A stretch of 64,000 nt of DNA, from NCBI GenBank assembly GCA_037157565.1, contig JAZHRO010000024.1, positions 8,252,501 through 8,316,500 on the forward strand. Direction: 5' to 3'. The position numbers were made by a program, and so were the translations under genes. The notes under the pieces were generated by a model. That model worked only from the letters and a program-made list of their open reading frames with translations, had not been told where the DNA came from and searched no databases. Positions 50,465 to 60,656 of the stretch are shown here, piece by piece (positions within the stretch are counted from its first letter, which is position 1; every line of letters starts with the position of its first letter). Origin of the DNA: Thalassia testudinum. Taxonomy: Eukaryota > Streptophyta > Magnoliopsida > Alismatales > Hydrocharitaceae.

Positions 50465-50755
50465 CCACCTCCACCCGTTTATGGCACCTGCTCCAACAAC
50501 CTGGTCCTACACATGCTTTGACGACTTGTTCTAGCATTTACCATAGTGACCTGCTCCAGCAACCTGGACTAGCATGCACCTACTCCGACCTAGTCAGGAA
50601 CTTGCTATGATAACTTGCTTTAGCACCTACTCCTAAACCTGCTCCAGTGACCTGCTTTTGCACATCCTCCGACGACCTAGTTCGACACCTACTTCGGCAA
50701 CCTGCTCCAATATCCTACCTTGCCTTCGGCAACCTACTCCGACACCTACTTTGAA
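50465..50755. repeat. Degenerate minisatellite
   Basis: Phrases of the type 'acctgctccgacaacctg' and 'cacctactccgac' recur a dozen or so times with units near 20-22 bp, often in pairs. It borders the left end of a diverged long repeat. Confidence 0.6.
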
Positions 50756-50981
50756 ATGACCCTTCCCAAGGGTCATTTAGGTTTTTCTGAAAACCTAGGG
50801 ACCTTTTCGTAAATTCTACACACCCAAAAGACCCCGTGCAGAGTTTTTGACTTTTGGGAGGGGTCTTGCGTAATTCCAATACCCCAGAAATTTTTATGCG
50901 GGGCTGGGTGAAATTTTCCTGACCCACCATATCTCACACAACACTCCTACACAACACCCCAAACCCTATTTCCCACCCCTT

Positions 50982-51317
50982 AATAGGAACACCATCATAA
51001 GCTATATCTAGCTCAATTTGGTCTAATAAAGTTGATAAAAGCTCCTACATAACCATCAAAGGGTCATATATGCAAAATGTTCTATTATGAGAAGAAAGAT
51101 AAGAAACTAGGGTTATTTCTGCAAAGTTAACAGCATACCACAATTACAGAATAACCATGAGATATTTTGGGATTTATTAAAGATCATATGGTCATTAATA
51201 TCTAATAAGTAGGTCCATGCAGAGCGAAATGGGTTTTCACACATTTTAAGAATTAATGGACATCTGAAACCCTAAAAATAGACCCGCTTATTAACTGGGC
51301 TTCTGGTCAGGATAAAA
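50982..51317 (+). repeat. Long repeat copy A, left part
   Basis: From 'aggaacaccatcataagc' to 'ggtcaggataaaa' this aligns with 58048-58370. It is split by the retrotransposon at 51318 and resumes at 56289 for about 150 bases. Confidence 0.7.
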
Positions 51318-53041
51318 TGTTGGTGCTAGAGCAGCACGATCATTTGTTTTGATGATAACAAAACACGTGTTATTTAACATTTGCAATTTGAGTCCTAGAT
51401 TTCAGGTCAATTGCAAATGTGGACGTGTTTAGACGGAGTTCGAGCTCGCATCCAGGATGGATTGGAGGAGCTTGACGGAAAACAGAGGAGGTTCGCGTGG
51501 AGCGAAAGATTGAAGATGGAAGGAAATGAAGAATAGGATAGATTTCCTTCTTTTGTACTTGTTGTATTTTTCATTTCTTTTGTTGCTCTTTATTTCCTTA
51601 GATATTTCATGTTAAAGAGCCTCAAAGAACCCTAACAGTAGTCCTAGGAACACCGGCACAACCCTAGGATACTTAGGTTTTCTGTAGAATACTTAGAAAA
51701 CCAATATAGGGTTCAAACAGACTTTCCAGACGTCTAATTCCCAAATCAGACGTCTGATAATGTATTTTAAGACGTCTGACTGTTGTTTCAGACGTCTGAT
51801 AACTGTTAGGCTGGACATAGTTAGTTCTGTCTGATGAAATCAGACGTCCAGACCTTAGACCAGACGTCTTAGGAGACGTCTGATGACTTTGCCAGACGTC
51901 CAATTAGTGGACCGTTGGCTGGCTTAGCAGACACCCAAGAATATGACCGTTAGAGCCTTATCAGACGTCCATAGGACTTTCCAGACGTCTGATAAATGAC
52001 CGTTTTGCCTCGGCTGACCCAAAATCTCTTCTCAGAGATTTTCTAGCCGTTGCAACGTTTGGAAATCAATTCCCACAGTAAAAGTAGGTTTCCAGACGTC
52101 CAGACATAGTGTCAGACGTCCTGTATGTCGTCTGATGGACTTGCGCAAAAACCCTGTTTAGATCTGATTCAAGTCAGGGAGAAACCCGCATAGAATCAGA
52201 CGTCTGACCTTGGAATCAGACGTCTTAAAGTGGCCTTCCAAACGTCTGATGCCAGAGTTAGACATCTGATAACCCTATCAAATGTAATCATTGTCCTGAT
52301 TTCGGCCTGATTCTCTTGGACTTTGTTCCCAACGGCTATAGAACCCTTTCTAAGCCTTCCAAAGCATTCCTAAGGCCTCTATAAATAGAGGGGAGCCTTT
52401 GCAACACAAGATATACACTTGAATACACTTAGCTACACACTTTCAAACCTTTTGTGTCCAAAGAAAAGACTCTCTTGCTCTCCAAGCTCAAGCTCCATTT
52501 TCTTGAGAGCATCAACCGTTGCACACCCACTTTCCCGGCGTTGTTAACGAGAGCGACGTAGCGCCATCGCGTGGCACACGCACCGCGTCATCGTCGACGC
52601 ACTCCTTGCAAAGGGGAGTTTCCTATTTCCTATAGAAGCTAGGTTTAATTATTTTGTTGGCTCTATAGGACTATTGTTTCCTTTATCTTTGTATTTTGGT
52701 TGGGTATTCGCTTTTCAAATTCCCGTCTCCTTCGTGGGACAAAATCCTTCTCGTGGAGAGAAGGGGTTGAGGAACGCTACCCTCGTACTTGTAGCGTGGT
52801 TGTACTGAGGTTGAATCACCCTCGTTTTAAGTGATTCGGTTAGTGGATTTGATCAACTTGGTTGATCGGAAAATCCTAACTCGAGAGGGTTAGGTGGTGG
52901 TTTTCACCCGGTTTGGGTTTCCACCTAAAAATACCTGTGTACTTTTTGTGATTGCTAATTTCTTGTGATATTGCTTTATATATTTCAATTCCGCATTTTT
53001 TTTGTCACGCTGATCTCACCCCTCCAAGTAGGGAACTTTCA
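51318..53041 (+). repeat. 5' LTR (1724 bp)
   Basis: TGTTGGTGCTAGAGCAGC...AACTTTCA. It contains about 15 AGACGTC-cored palindromes between 51727 and 52271, upstream of TATAAATA at 52380-52387. Confidence 0.93.
52380..52387 (+). promoter_or_regulatory. TATA box in the 5' LTR
   Basis: TATAAATA in the context CTCTATAAATAGAGG, itself an imperfect palindrome. It is conserved in all four LTRs of the family in this window. Confidence 0.75.
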
Positions 53042-53043
53042 AT

Positions 53044-53055
53044 TGGTATCAGAGC
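53044..53055 (+). other. Primer-binding site (initiator tRNA-Met)
   Basis: TGGTATCAGAGC, two bases after the 5' LTR. Confidence 0.9.
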
Positions 53056-53095
53056 AGGTCTTGCGAGATCGGAGTAACACCCGGCAAGAGATCAA

Positions 53096-54241
53096 ATGGA
53101 GGGAAGCACATCAGCGATCAAAATTTCCGAGGGGCAGTCCACAACCCGTCCGCCCTTCTTTGACGGGAACAACTACAGCTACTGGAAGCTGAGGATGAAG
53201 ACGTGGCTCCAAGCCACTGAATTCGAGGTATGGGGATGTTGTGAAACCCCATACGAGATCCCGAAGTGACCCCAAGGAGGCTACTCGCAGGTGCAGATTC
53301 TAGAGCTCTCACTCAACGCAAAGGCAATGAATGCCTTGTACTGCGCATTGAATCCGAAGGAATTCGAACGAATCCAAGAGTGCACCACCGCCCACGAGAT
53401 ATGGAGGAGGTTGGAAGGCACTCATGAGGATTCCAGCTCGGAGGAAGAAGAAGAAGAAAAAGAAGAAGAAACCACTTGCTTTGGTTTCATGGCTAGAGGA
53501 ACCAATAGCGACAGTGAAAGCGGAAGCGACTCCGACGACGAGGTAAATTTTGATTTACAAGAAGCTTTTAATGAACTATTTGAGCTTAGTAAATCTCTAA
53601 AAATAGAAAATAAAAGCATGAAAAAGAATCTTAGCTTTCTTAAATCTGAAAATGATAGGTTAGAAATAAAACTTAAGGATCTAGAAGCTAATCCTAGAAT
53701 TGATAACCTATTATTAGAAAATCAAGACCTCATCAATGAAAATAATAAATTGATTGAGGAAAATGATAGTCTAAAAATAGAAATTTCTGATTTAAAGACT
53801 AAGATGAATACTATAGAAAAAGAAATTGCATGTCTTAGGGAAAGCTCTAACAAACTAATCAACAAAGTAGATGATTTATATAGCCCTAAGGTTGAGAAAG
53901 GATCTCCATCAAGGAGACCTTCTAACAGATCCGGATCCAAGCTCACTTGGATACCGAAGAAAAATTTGGAATCTTGTTTTGTAGGGTTCAGGGATAACTA
54001 CAACACAAAGGACTGGACCTACAAGCTCAAAGCTGGTCAACTCAAGTTAGGGGAACCAAGGAGTAGACCAAGGAGGAGAACAAGAAGACCGACGAGACGG
54101 CGAACAAACGACGGACCCGCCGCACGTCGACCACCGGATTGGAGACCGGCGCCGATGCCCGGGCCTCCAAGCTACGGATGGGAGCCCCATCCGATGTGGC
54201 ATCCACCACCACCATTCGGGGCATTTTATTGGCCATGGTAG
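53096..54241 (+). pseudogene. Copia-type gag (DUF4219/UBN2-like) with internal stop and coiled coil
   Basis: The start is chosen at 53096, 41 bases after the primer-binding site, because the frame then shows the DUF4219-like FFDGNNYSYWKLRM block (residues 21-34). TGA at 53267-53269 (codon 58) interrupts it. After the stop the UBN2-type segment ends in CTTAHEIWRRLEGTHE, then jumps to an acidic stretch, a predicted long coiled coil (about 53560-53870) and a basic, Pro-rich tail. The usual zinc knuckle and the rest of UBN2 are missing, so the frame looks like a deletion derivative of a larger gag. It may be a structural relic; whether the stop is read through is unknown. A downstream ATG at 53291 gives a 316-codon open frame. 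Confidence 0.75.
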
Positions 54242-54550
54242 GTGAGGTAAAATTCTTAACCCTATCTTTTTATAAGCATTTAGATAGGGGGAGTTAAAAA
54301 ATGATGAGCTAATTGTCGATTTTTAAGGGGGAGATATAAGGTAGCTAAATTTCCTTTAGAAAGGGGGAGAAAAATAATAGCTATCTCATTGTTACGAAAA
54401 GGGGGAGGACATTACCTTTGTCACAAGAAACTCATAGAAGAGCATGTTTTAAGGGGGAGTTATAGGAATTTTAAACCAATCAAACCTTTTTGATAATGTC
54501 AAAAAGGGGGAGGATTTTTATGTATTATTATTTACGATTTTGTCATCATC

Positions 54551-54564
54551 AAAAAGGGGGAGAT
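54551..54564 (+). other. Polypurine tract
   Basis: AAAAAGGGGGAGAT directly before the 3' LTR, the plus-strand priming site. Several similar 'aagggggag' tracts lie between 54280 and 54550. Confidence 0.85.
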
Positions 54565-56288
54565 TGTTGGTGCTAGAGCACCACGATCATTTGTTTTGAT
54601 GATAACAAAACACGTGTTATTTAACATTTGCAATTTGAGTCCTAGATTTCAGGTTAATTGCAAATGTGGACGTGTTTAGACAGAGTTCGAGCTCGCATCC
54701 AGGATGGATTGGAGGAGCTTGACGGAAAACAGAGGAGGTTCGCGTGGAGCGAAAGATTGAAGATGGAAGGAAATGAAGAATAGGATAGATTTCCTTCTTT
54801 TGTACTTGTTGTATTTTTCATTTCTTTTGTTGCTCTTTATTTCCTTAGATATTTCATGTTAAAGAACCTCAAAGAACCCTAACAGTAGTCCTAGGAACAC
54901 CGGCACAACCCTAGGATACTTAGGTTTTCTGTAGAATACTTAGAAAACCAATATAGGGTTCAAACAGACTTTCCAGACGTCTAATTCCCAAATCAGACGT
55001 CTGATAATGTATTTTAAGACGTCTGACTGTTGTTTCAGACGTCTGATAACTGTTAGGCTGGACATAGTTAGTTCTGTCTGATGAAATCAGACGTCCAGAC
55101 CTTAGACCAGACGTCTTAGGAGACGTCTGATGACTTTGCCAGACGTCCAATTAGTGGACCGTTGGCTGGCTTAGCAGACACCCAAGAATATGACCGTTAG
55201 AGCCTTATCAGACGTCCGTAGGACTTTCCAGACGTCTGATAAATGACCGTTTTGCCTCGGCTGACCCAAAATCTCTTCTCAGAGATTTTCTAGCCGTTGC
55301 AACGTTTGGAAATCAATTCCCACAGTAAAAGTAGGTTTCCAGACGTCCAGACATAGTGTCAGACGTCTTGTATGTCGTCTGATGGACTTGCGCAAAAACC
55401 CTGTTTAGATCTGATTCAAGTCAGGGAGAAACCCGCATAGAATCAGACGTCTGACCTTGGAATCAGACGTCTTAAAGTGGCCTTCCAGACGTCTGATGCC
55501 AGAGTTAGACGTCTGATAACCCTGTCAAATGTAATCATTGTCCTGATTTCGGCCTGATTCTCTTGGACTTTGTTCCCAACGGCTATAGAACCCTTTCTAA
55601 GCCTTCCAAAGCATTCCTAAGGCCTCTATAAATAGAGGGGAGCCTTTGCAACACAAGATATACACTTGGATACACTTAGCTACACACTTTCAAACCTTTT
55701 GTGTCCAAAGAAAAGACTCTCTTGCTCTCCAAGCTCAAGCTCCATTTTCTTGAGAGCATCAACCGTTGCACACCCGCTCTCCCGGCGTTGTTAACGAGAG
55801 CGACGTAGCGCCATCGCGTGGCACACGCACCGCGTCATCGTCGACGCACTCCTTGCAAAGGGGAGTTTCCTATTTCCTATAGAAGCTAGGTTTAATTATT
55901 TTGTTGGCTCTATAGGACTATTGTTTCCTTTATCTTTGTATTTTGGTTGGGTATTCGCTTTGCGAATTCCCGTCTCCTTCGTGGGACAAAATCCTTCTCG
56001 TGGAGAGAAGGGGTTGAGGAACGCTACCCTCGTACTTGTAGCGTGGTTGTACTGAGGTTGAATCACCCTCGTTTTAAGTGATTCAGTTAGTGGATTTGAT
56101 CAACTTGGTTGATCGGAAAATCCTAACTCGAGAGGGTTAGGTGGTGGTTTTCACCCGGTTTGGGTTTCCACCTAAAAATACCTGTGTACTTTTTGTGATT
56201 GCTAATTTCTTGTGATATTGCTTTATATATTTCAATTCCGCATTTTTTTTGTCACGCTGATCTCACCCCTCCAAGTAGGGAACTTTCA
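54565..56288 (+). repeat. 3' LTR (1724 bp)
   Basis: Same length as the 5' LTR with about 15 substitutions, mostly transitions and no indels. TATAAATA is at 55627-55634. Confidence 0.93.
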
Positions 56289-56450
56289 TAAAATTCATCT
56301 AAACCATTTAAAAATCATAGAAAAATATTTTCTAAGGTTTGATACACTTGATTTGACCTTCTGAGCCCAATTTGACCTAAAACAGAGTCACAGATAGAAA
56401 ACTACCTTAATTTAGGTTTTTGCATAAATTACCCCATCAAACTTGGTTAA
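56289..56450 (+). repeat. Long repeat copy A, right part
   Basis: Matches copy B from 'aaattcacttata' (58366) to 'ggtttttgcataaatt' (near 58491). After that the two diverge. Confidence 0.65.
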
Positions 56451-58043
56451 AACCTAAACCCGTCATTTTTGAAAAACCCCGAAACCTTTCCTGACATTCC
56501 TATGCTGAATTCATATTGCACTTTAAGGTTCATCCATTAGAACAGCCGACCCTACCTCAGGTACCCGTACCCGAGCTTGAAATTGTCTGCAAGCAGTCAC
56601 CTCGACCCGTTTGCCCACCCAAAACCTATTCTAATGAATGAGCTAAGCTGAACTCGAACCCACCTAATTTACAATAGGGACATTGCAAATCGTAGGCATG
56701 GGGTGTATGAAAGTGCAAAATACTGTGAAAATCATCTCATAAGAAAAGGTTTCATCAAAAAAATCATATATTCCAAAAATACCAAAAAAAAGAAAAAATT
56801 CTTGAAAAAGAACAAAAAAATGAGAGGAGAGAAAATTTTAAGGCCATACAATTCTTGAGGAGAAAAAAAGTGAAAAGTAAAAAACATCAAAAAGGAGTAC
56901 AAGTTGAAAAGAAAAAGAAAAAGTCATTAGTAAGAAATTAAGGAATTAACTGAGTTCTAGACCATATCAAGAAAAAGAAAAAGTGCTAATGAAATACAGA
57001 AGAGATTAGTAGGAACGCTGATTTTAGGCCTCTTGGGCTATACTCTTAGGTTTAAAAATTCAAGTATCTGCTAAGATCTGGATAGTCTTCAAGAGGTTGG
57101 GGAAAATGCGAAGCTTAAGTATAAGGTCTAAGGCTTAGGGAGTATTCGGCCTCGTTAACTGACTTCTGGTTTGCAGGACTTGGTAACCTAAGCACCTCAA
57201 TCCACACACAGTCTGGTTTAGTGCGCATAAAGTAACAAAATTATGTAATGTGTTTAAATTATTTTGAAAAAGTTGCCTAGATTAGGAGCAGCCGATTAAT
57301 ATAAGTTGATTTGGATGAGTTCCCGATGCGGAGAGGCGGGAAATTCCCCTCGAAAATGGCAATAACATATCGTCTCCTCGGTGTTAGTCTCCTAGGATAT
57401 CTACATATCCTATCGGGGGCATGTAAGCACCCTGTGTTTGTTCAAATGCTATGGGCGGCATTATCCCGAAATGTCGATTGCTAGGGTCTGGATTTAGCTA
57501 CAGAACGCCATGGGTGGGATTATCTCGAGATCTCGAAAGTCAGGGTTCTGAGGGTTGCCATGTGCGGTGCTATCTCGAAGTATCGATTGCCAGGGACCCT
57601 TCGAGGATTGATGATGGAGACTAGGAATCCAATACAGACTGTGTTGTGAAGCTAATCTGAAGCTAGAAATAAAAAGAAAAGAGAGAGAAAACTCTCCAAA
57701 AGGAAAATTCCTCTGTCTCTCTCTTACAAAAAACATATTGCAAATTGAATCGAGGCTAAAATATGTTACAAGCATGGGTGCTTTAACCACAGAGTCCAAC
57801 GAACCTTAGGATAGTTCCTGTGGGCCTTAAAAACCTTCGCGATAGACTGAGACTAGATTTGGTCAGGTCCGGATCTTGGTTGGTACTTAAGTACCTTTAG
57901 GCCTACTATTTGCATTCTAACCTAATCAACATAAGAAAGCACACATCACAGTTTTGAGCATTAAAAAGATTACATGGTCTAGAATCAAAGTTAAAACCTT
58001 AGAAATTTTGCTAAGGGACTAGCAAAAGGTAGACATGGGAGTA
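56451..58043. other. Repeat-like intergenic DNA with a short tandem array
   Basis: 57448-57598 carries three diverged units of about 50-60 bp, each with 'gccatgggcgg-attatctcga' and 'tcgattgccaggg'. 56740-56950 is A-rich low complexity. No gene recognised. Confidence 0.45.
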
Positions 58044-60656
58044 TGATGGGAACACCATCATAAGCCCTAACTAGCTCATTTTGATCCAATGAAAAGAATA
58101 AATGCTCATACATAACCAACTGAAGGTCATAATTCACTACATAACCTTTCTGAGAGAAAAATAAGAAATTAGGGGTAAACTGTAATTTTACCAATGCAGT
58201 ATAACAACGGATTTTCTCAAGGTCTAAACAAAGGTAAAAAGTTCTTAATAAGATAATAAGTGGGCTAAATCAGACAGAAAAAGGTTTGTGTGTATCCTGT
58301 GAATTAAATAACTTCTTGAAACCCTAAAACAGACCCACTTGATTAACCAAGGTTCTGGTCAGGATAAAATTCACTTATACCCTCTAAAAATCATGGAAAA
58401 ATATTCTCTAGGGTTTAGAACCTTTAATTTGGCCATTAGAACCCATCTTGACCTAGTATGGAGTCTCAGATAGATATTTGACCTAAATTAGGTTTTTGCA
58501 TAAATTTTCCAGTTAAACGTAGTCAAACCCAAAATCCAACTTCACCACTGGATTCCTTAGGTCCAAATTAGGTTTTTACCAAAATTTGGACCCAAGATGA
58601 ATTTACCTTGACCTAGTTTGTAAAAAGGTCAAGTGTGATTACATTTATCCCTTATCTTTCAAAAAACCCTTACAAACTGCCCCTAGCTTCTTCGTCGTTT
58701 TCGCAATTAGGTCCCTCTGCCATTATAGTGGAGGAATGCTACTCCGACGAGCTTTGGAAGGAGAGTTCTCCCTGATTGCTCAGAAGATCTCTAAAATTGG
58801 AAGGAAGATTCTCTGAGAAAATCCCTCCAATCTGAACTCATCTTTGATCCTTGATTCCTTCCCAATCTCTCATGTGAACGCATGAAAGATATGGGTAACC
58901 TAACAGATTCCTTCTCCAACGAGCTTTCCTTGCTTGGGAAGCTTGCCTCCCAAGCCCTAACTGACCTTCAAGGCTCTATTTAAAGAAGCCCAGATCTCCC
59001 CGACTCCTCCAAGCTTGAAATTCCTCCAAGCTTGAAATTGGGTCGGTTCTCCCTATATTCCTCTCTCCCTCGTCGGCCACAATCTCCGCAAGCTCCGGTG
59101 GCTTCTCCCTCACTCACTCATCGCCCAACCACAATACCAGTGGTCGGGCTGTCTTCCTCTCCATCCTCCATGTCACACAACACCGGCCGACGTCGCCTTT
59201 GCCTCGTCTTCACCGCCGCCTCATCTACGGAGCTTCGTCTTCCCCACAGCCGGCAGCCATACCAGCATGGGTCCCCTATCCCTTTCATCCCTTAAAAGTA
59301 GGTCTTTCGATTCTCTCTCTCCCACTCCGTTTCCCTCTCTTTATTTTCCTAAACCAACCCCCGACGCCACTGACCATCGTCACCTTCTCCACCTCTAGGG
59401 ATACCTCCGGCGAGGTGCTCCCGTCGCTCTGCACCTCCATCGACCTCGCCAACCACCCTACAACCTCCGCCTCGACTCCCTGATCACATCCCCTCACTCC
59501 AATCTCTCCATCAATCACCCAAACACCTCACCGAACACACCCACAATAAGCCCTAGATATACCACCACAGCCACCCACACGCCACAAAACCACGCCCATC
59601 ACATTCGTCGTGGTCCGACGAACCTCTCTGAGCGATTTGACGTGGCAACGAGACCGTGCTATTGATTTCAGGTTTGTCGCCCCTTCGCCATTGACGGGCA
59701 AGCTTGAAGCAAGCTTGCTGAAGCTGCAGGTCTGCCCAGCCCAGGTGCAGCAGTCTCAGGTATGCGGAATACCCTCGTCCACACACTCAGGCTCTCAATT
59801 GGAGTCGAAGACCTCGGCTACTGCTGCAATCGCAAAGGCCATCTGTTGCTGTGCGCGCAAAAGGAAGGTGGGACATTTAGTCCCACCTCGGAAGTGGACG
59901 ACCACCCAAAGTCGCATAAATGATTTTGTGTTAGAGGCTCTTCGCCTCCAACACTGAGGGTGAGGTCCTCCTCCCCCCTCTCACAGACTCATCCGCGGCA
60001 CTGCCCACGCGGACCTGGCCACAACCCAATTACCCTACCTGTTCACTCCCCACCCACCACCGCACGCTGGTGGACCTGGTCCTGGGTACGCACCTGACCC
60101 GATAACCCAATTGTTTGTGTGGCTCTGGGAGAGCAGAACCTAAGAGAGAAAGAGAGGAGAGTTGCGTGTGGGTAGGGGTAGGTTTTACTGTAGGCGAAAG
60201 CTAAAGGGAAAGAGAAGCTAAGGCAGAAGCTGAAGCCAAGGCCAGAAGAAGAGAAAGAGAAGGACCTTAGAGAAGGAAGAAGAAGAGCAGAAGCAAGGAA
60301 GAAGAAGGAGAAGCTAAGGAAGAAGGCAAGGGCAGAAAGAAGAAGAGCAAGAGAAAGGTCATAAAGGCCAAGGAAGACGGGAGCCACAGAAGAAGAAGGA
60401 AAGAGAATACAGAGGCAGAGAAAGAGAAGAGCAATCAGACACTTTAAGTCGTCTGATTAAAGAATCAGACGACAGATTTTAGCCTCGTTGCACATTTAGA
60501 TATTGAATCATTTGGTGATAATGTAGGAGTATTTGGTGATTTATATCACCATTTAACTCTCATATTTTTGCACTCTGATATTGCTATTATTACAATTCCT
60601 TTCAAGTTTAAATTGTGATCTTGATTTCTAAATACCAATTTTCTCCTTATGTTCAA
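58044..60656 (+). repeat. Long repeat copy B (~2.6 kb)
   Basis: Begins with the hairpin TGATGGGAACACCATCA and ends just before copy C, in direct orientation. Shared landmarks with copy C are 'agggtttagaacctttaat' / 'agggtttataatattcaa', 'tagtcccacctcggaa', and 'acctgggt-cgca-c-gaccc' followed by a GA-rich tract. It also holds AGTCGTCTGATT...AATCAGACGACA near 60450-60475. Open frames (59032-59957, 60043-60387) are low-complexity or on both strands. No coding domain seen; it could be tandem LTRs of an unknown element or a long satellite. Confidence 0.65.

Larger units (their letters stand above)
51318..56288 (+). mobile_element. Non-autonomous gag-only Copia-type retrotransposon (TR-GAG type), recent
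   Basis: TSD TAAAA on both sides (51313-51317 and 56289-56293), with two LTRs of exactly 1724 bp. I counted about 15 differences between the LTRs by eye, just under 1 percent. The 1523-bp interior holds a primer-binding site, one gag-like frame and a polypurine tract. There is no protease, integrase or reverse transcriptase. The intact site in repeat copy B (near 58358-58373) confirms the insertion point. Movement must depend on enzymes from another element. Confidence 0.93.

Noticed and set aside
51727..52271. CRISPR-like array of repeated palindromes
   Set aside because: Repeat units are only 8-14 bp, spacers vary in length, and the host is a plant nuclear genome inside an LTR.
53291..54241. 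ATG at 53291 as the true gag start
   Set aside because: The DUF4219-like block lies upstream in the same frame, so 53096 is the ancestral start and the TGA at 53267 is a lesion.
59610..59957. 115-codon frame in repeat copy B
   Set aside because: The frame is not preserved in copy C and has no motif.
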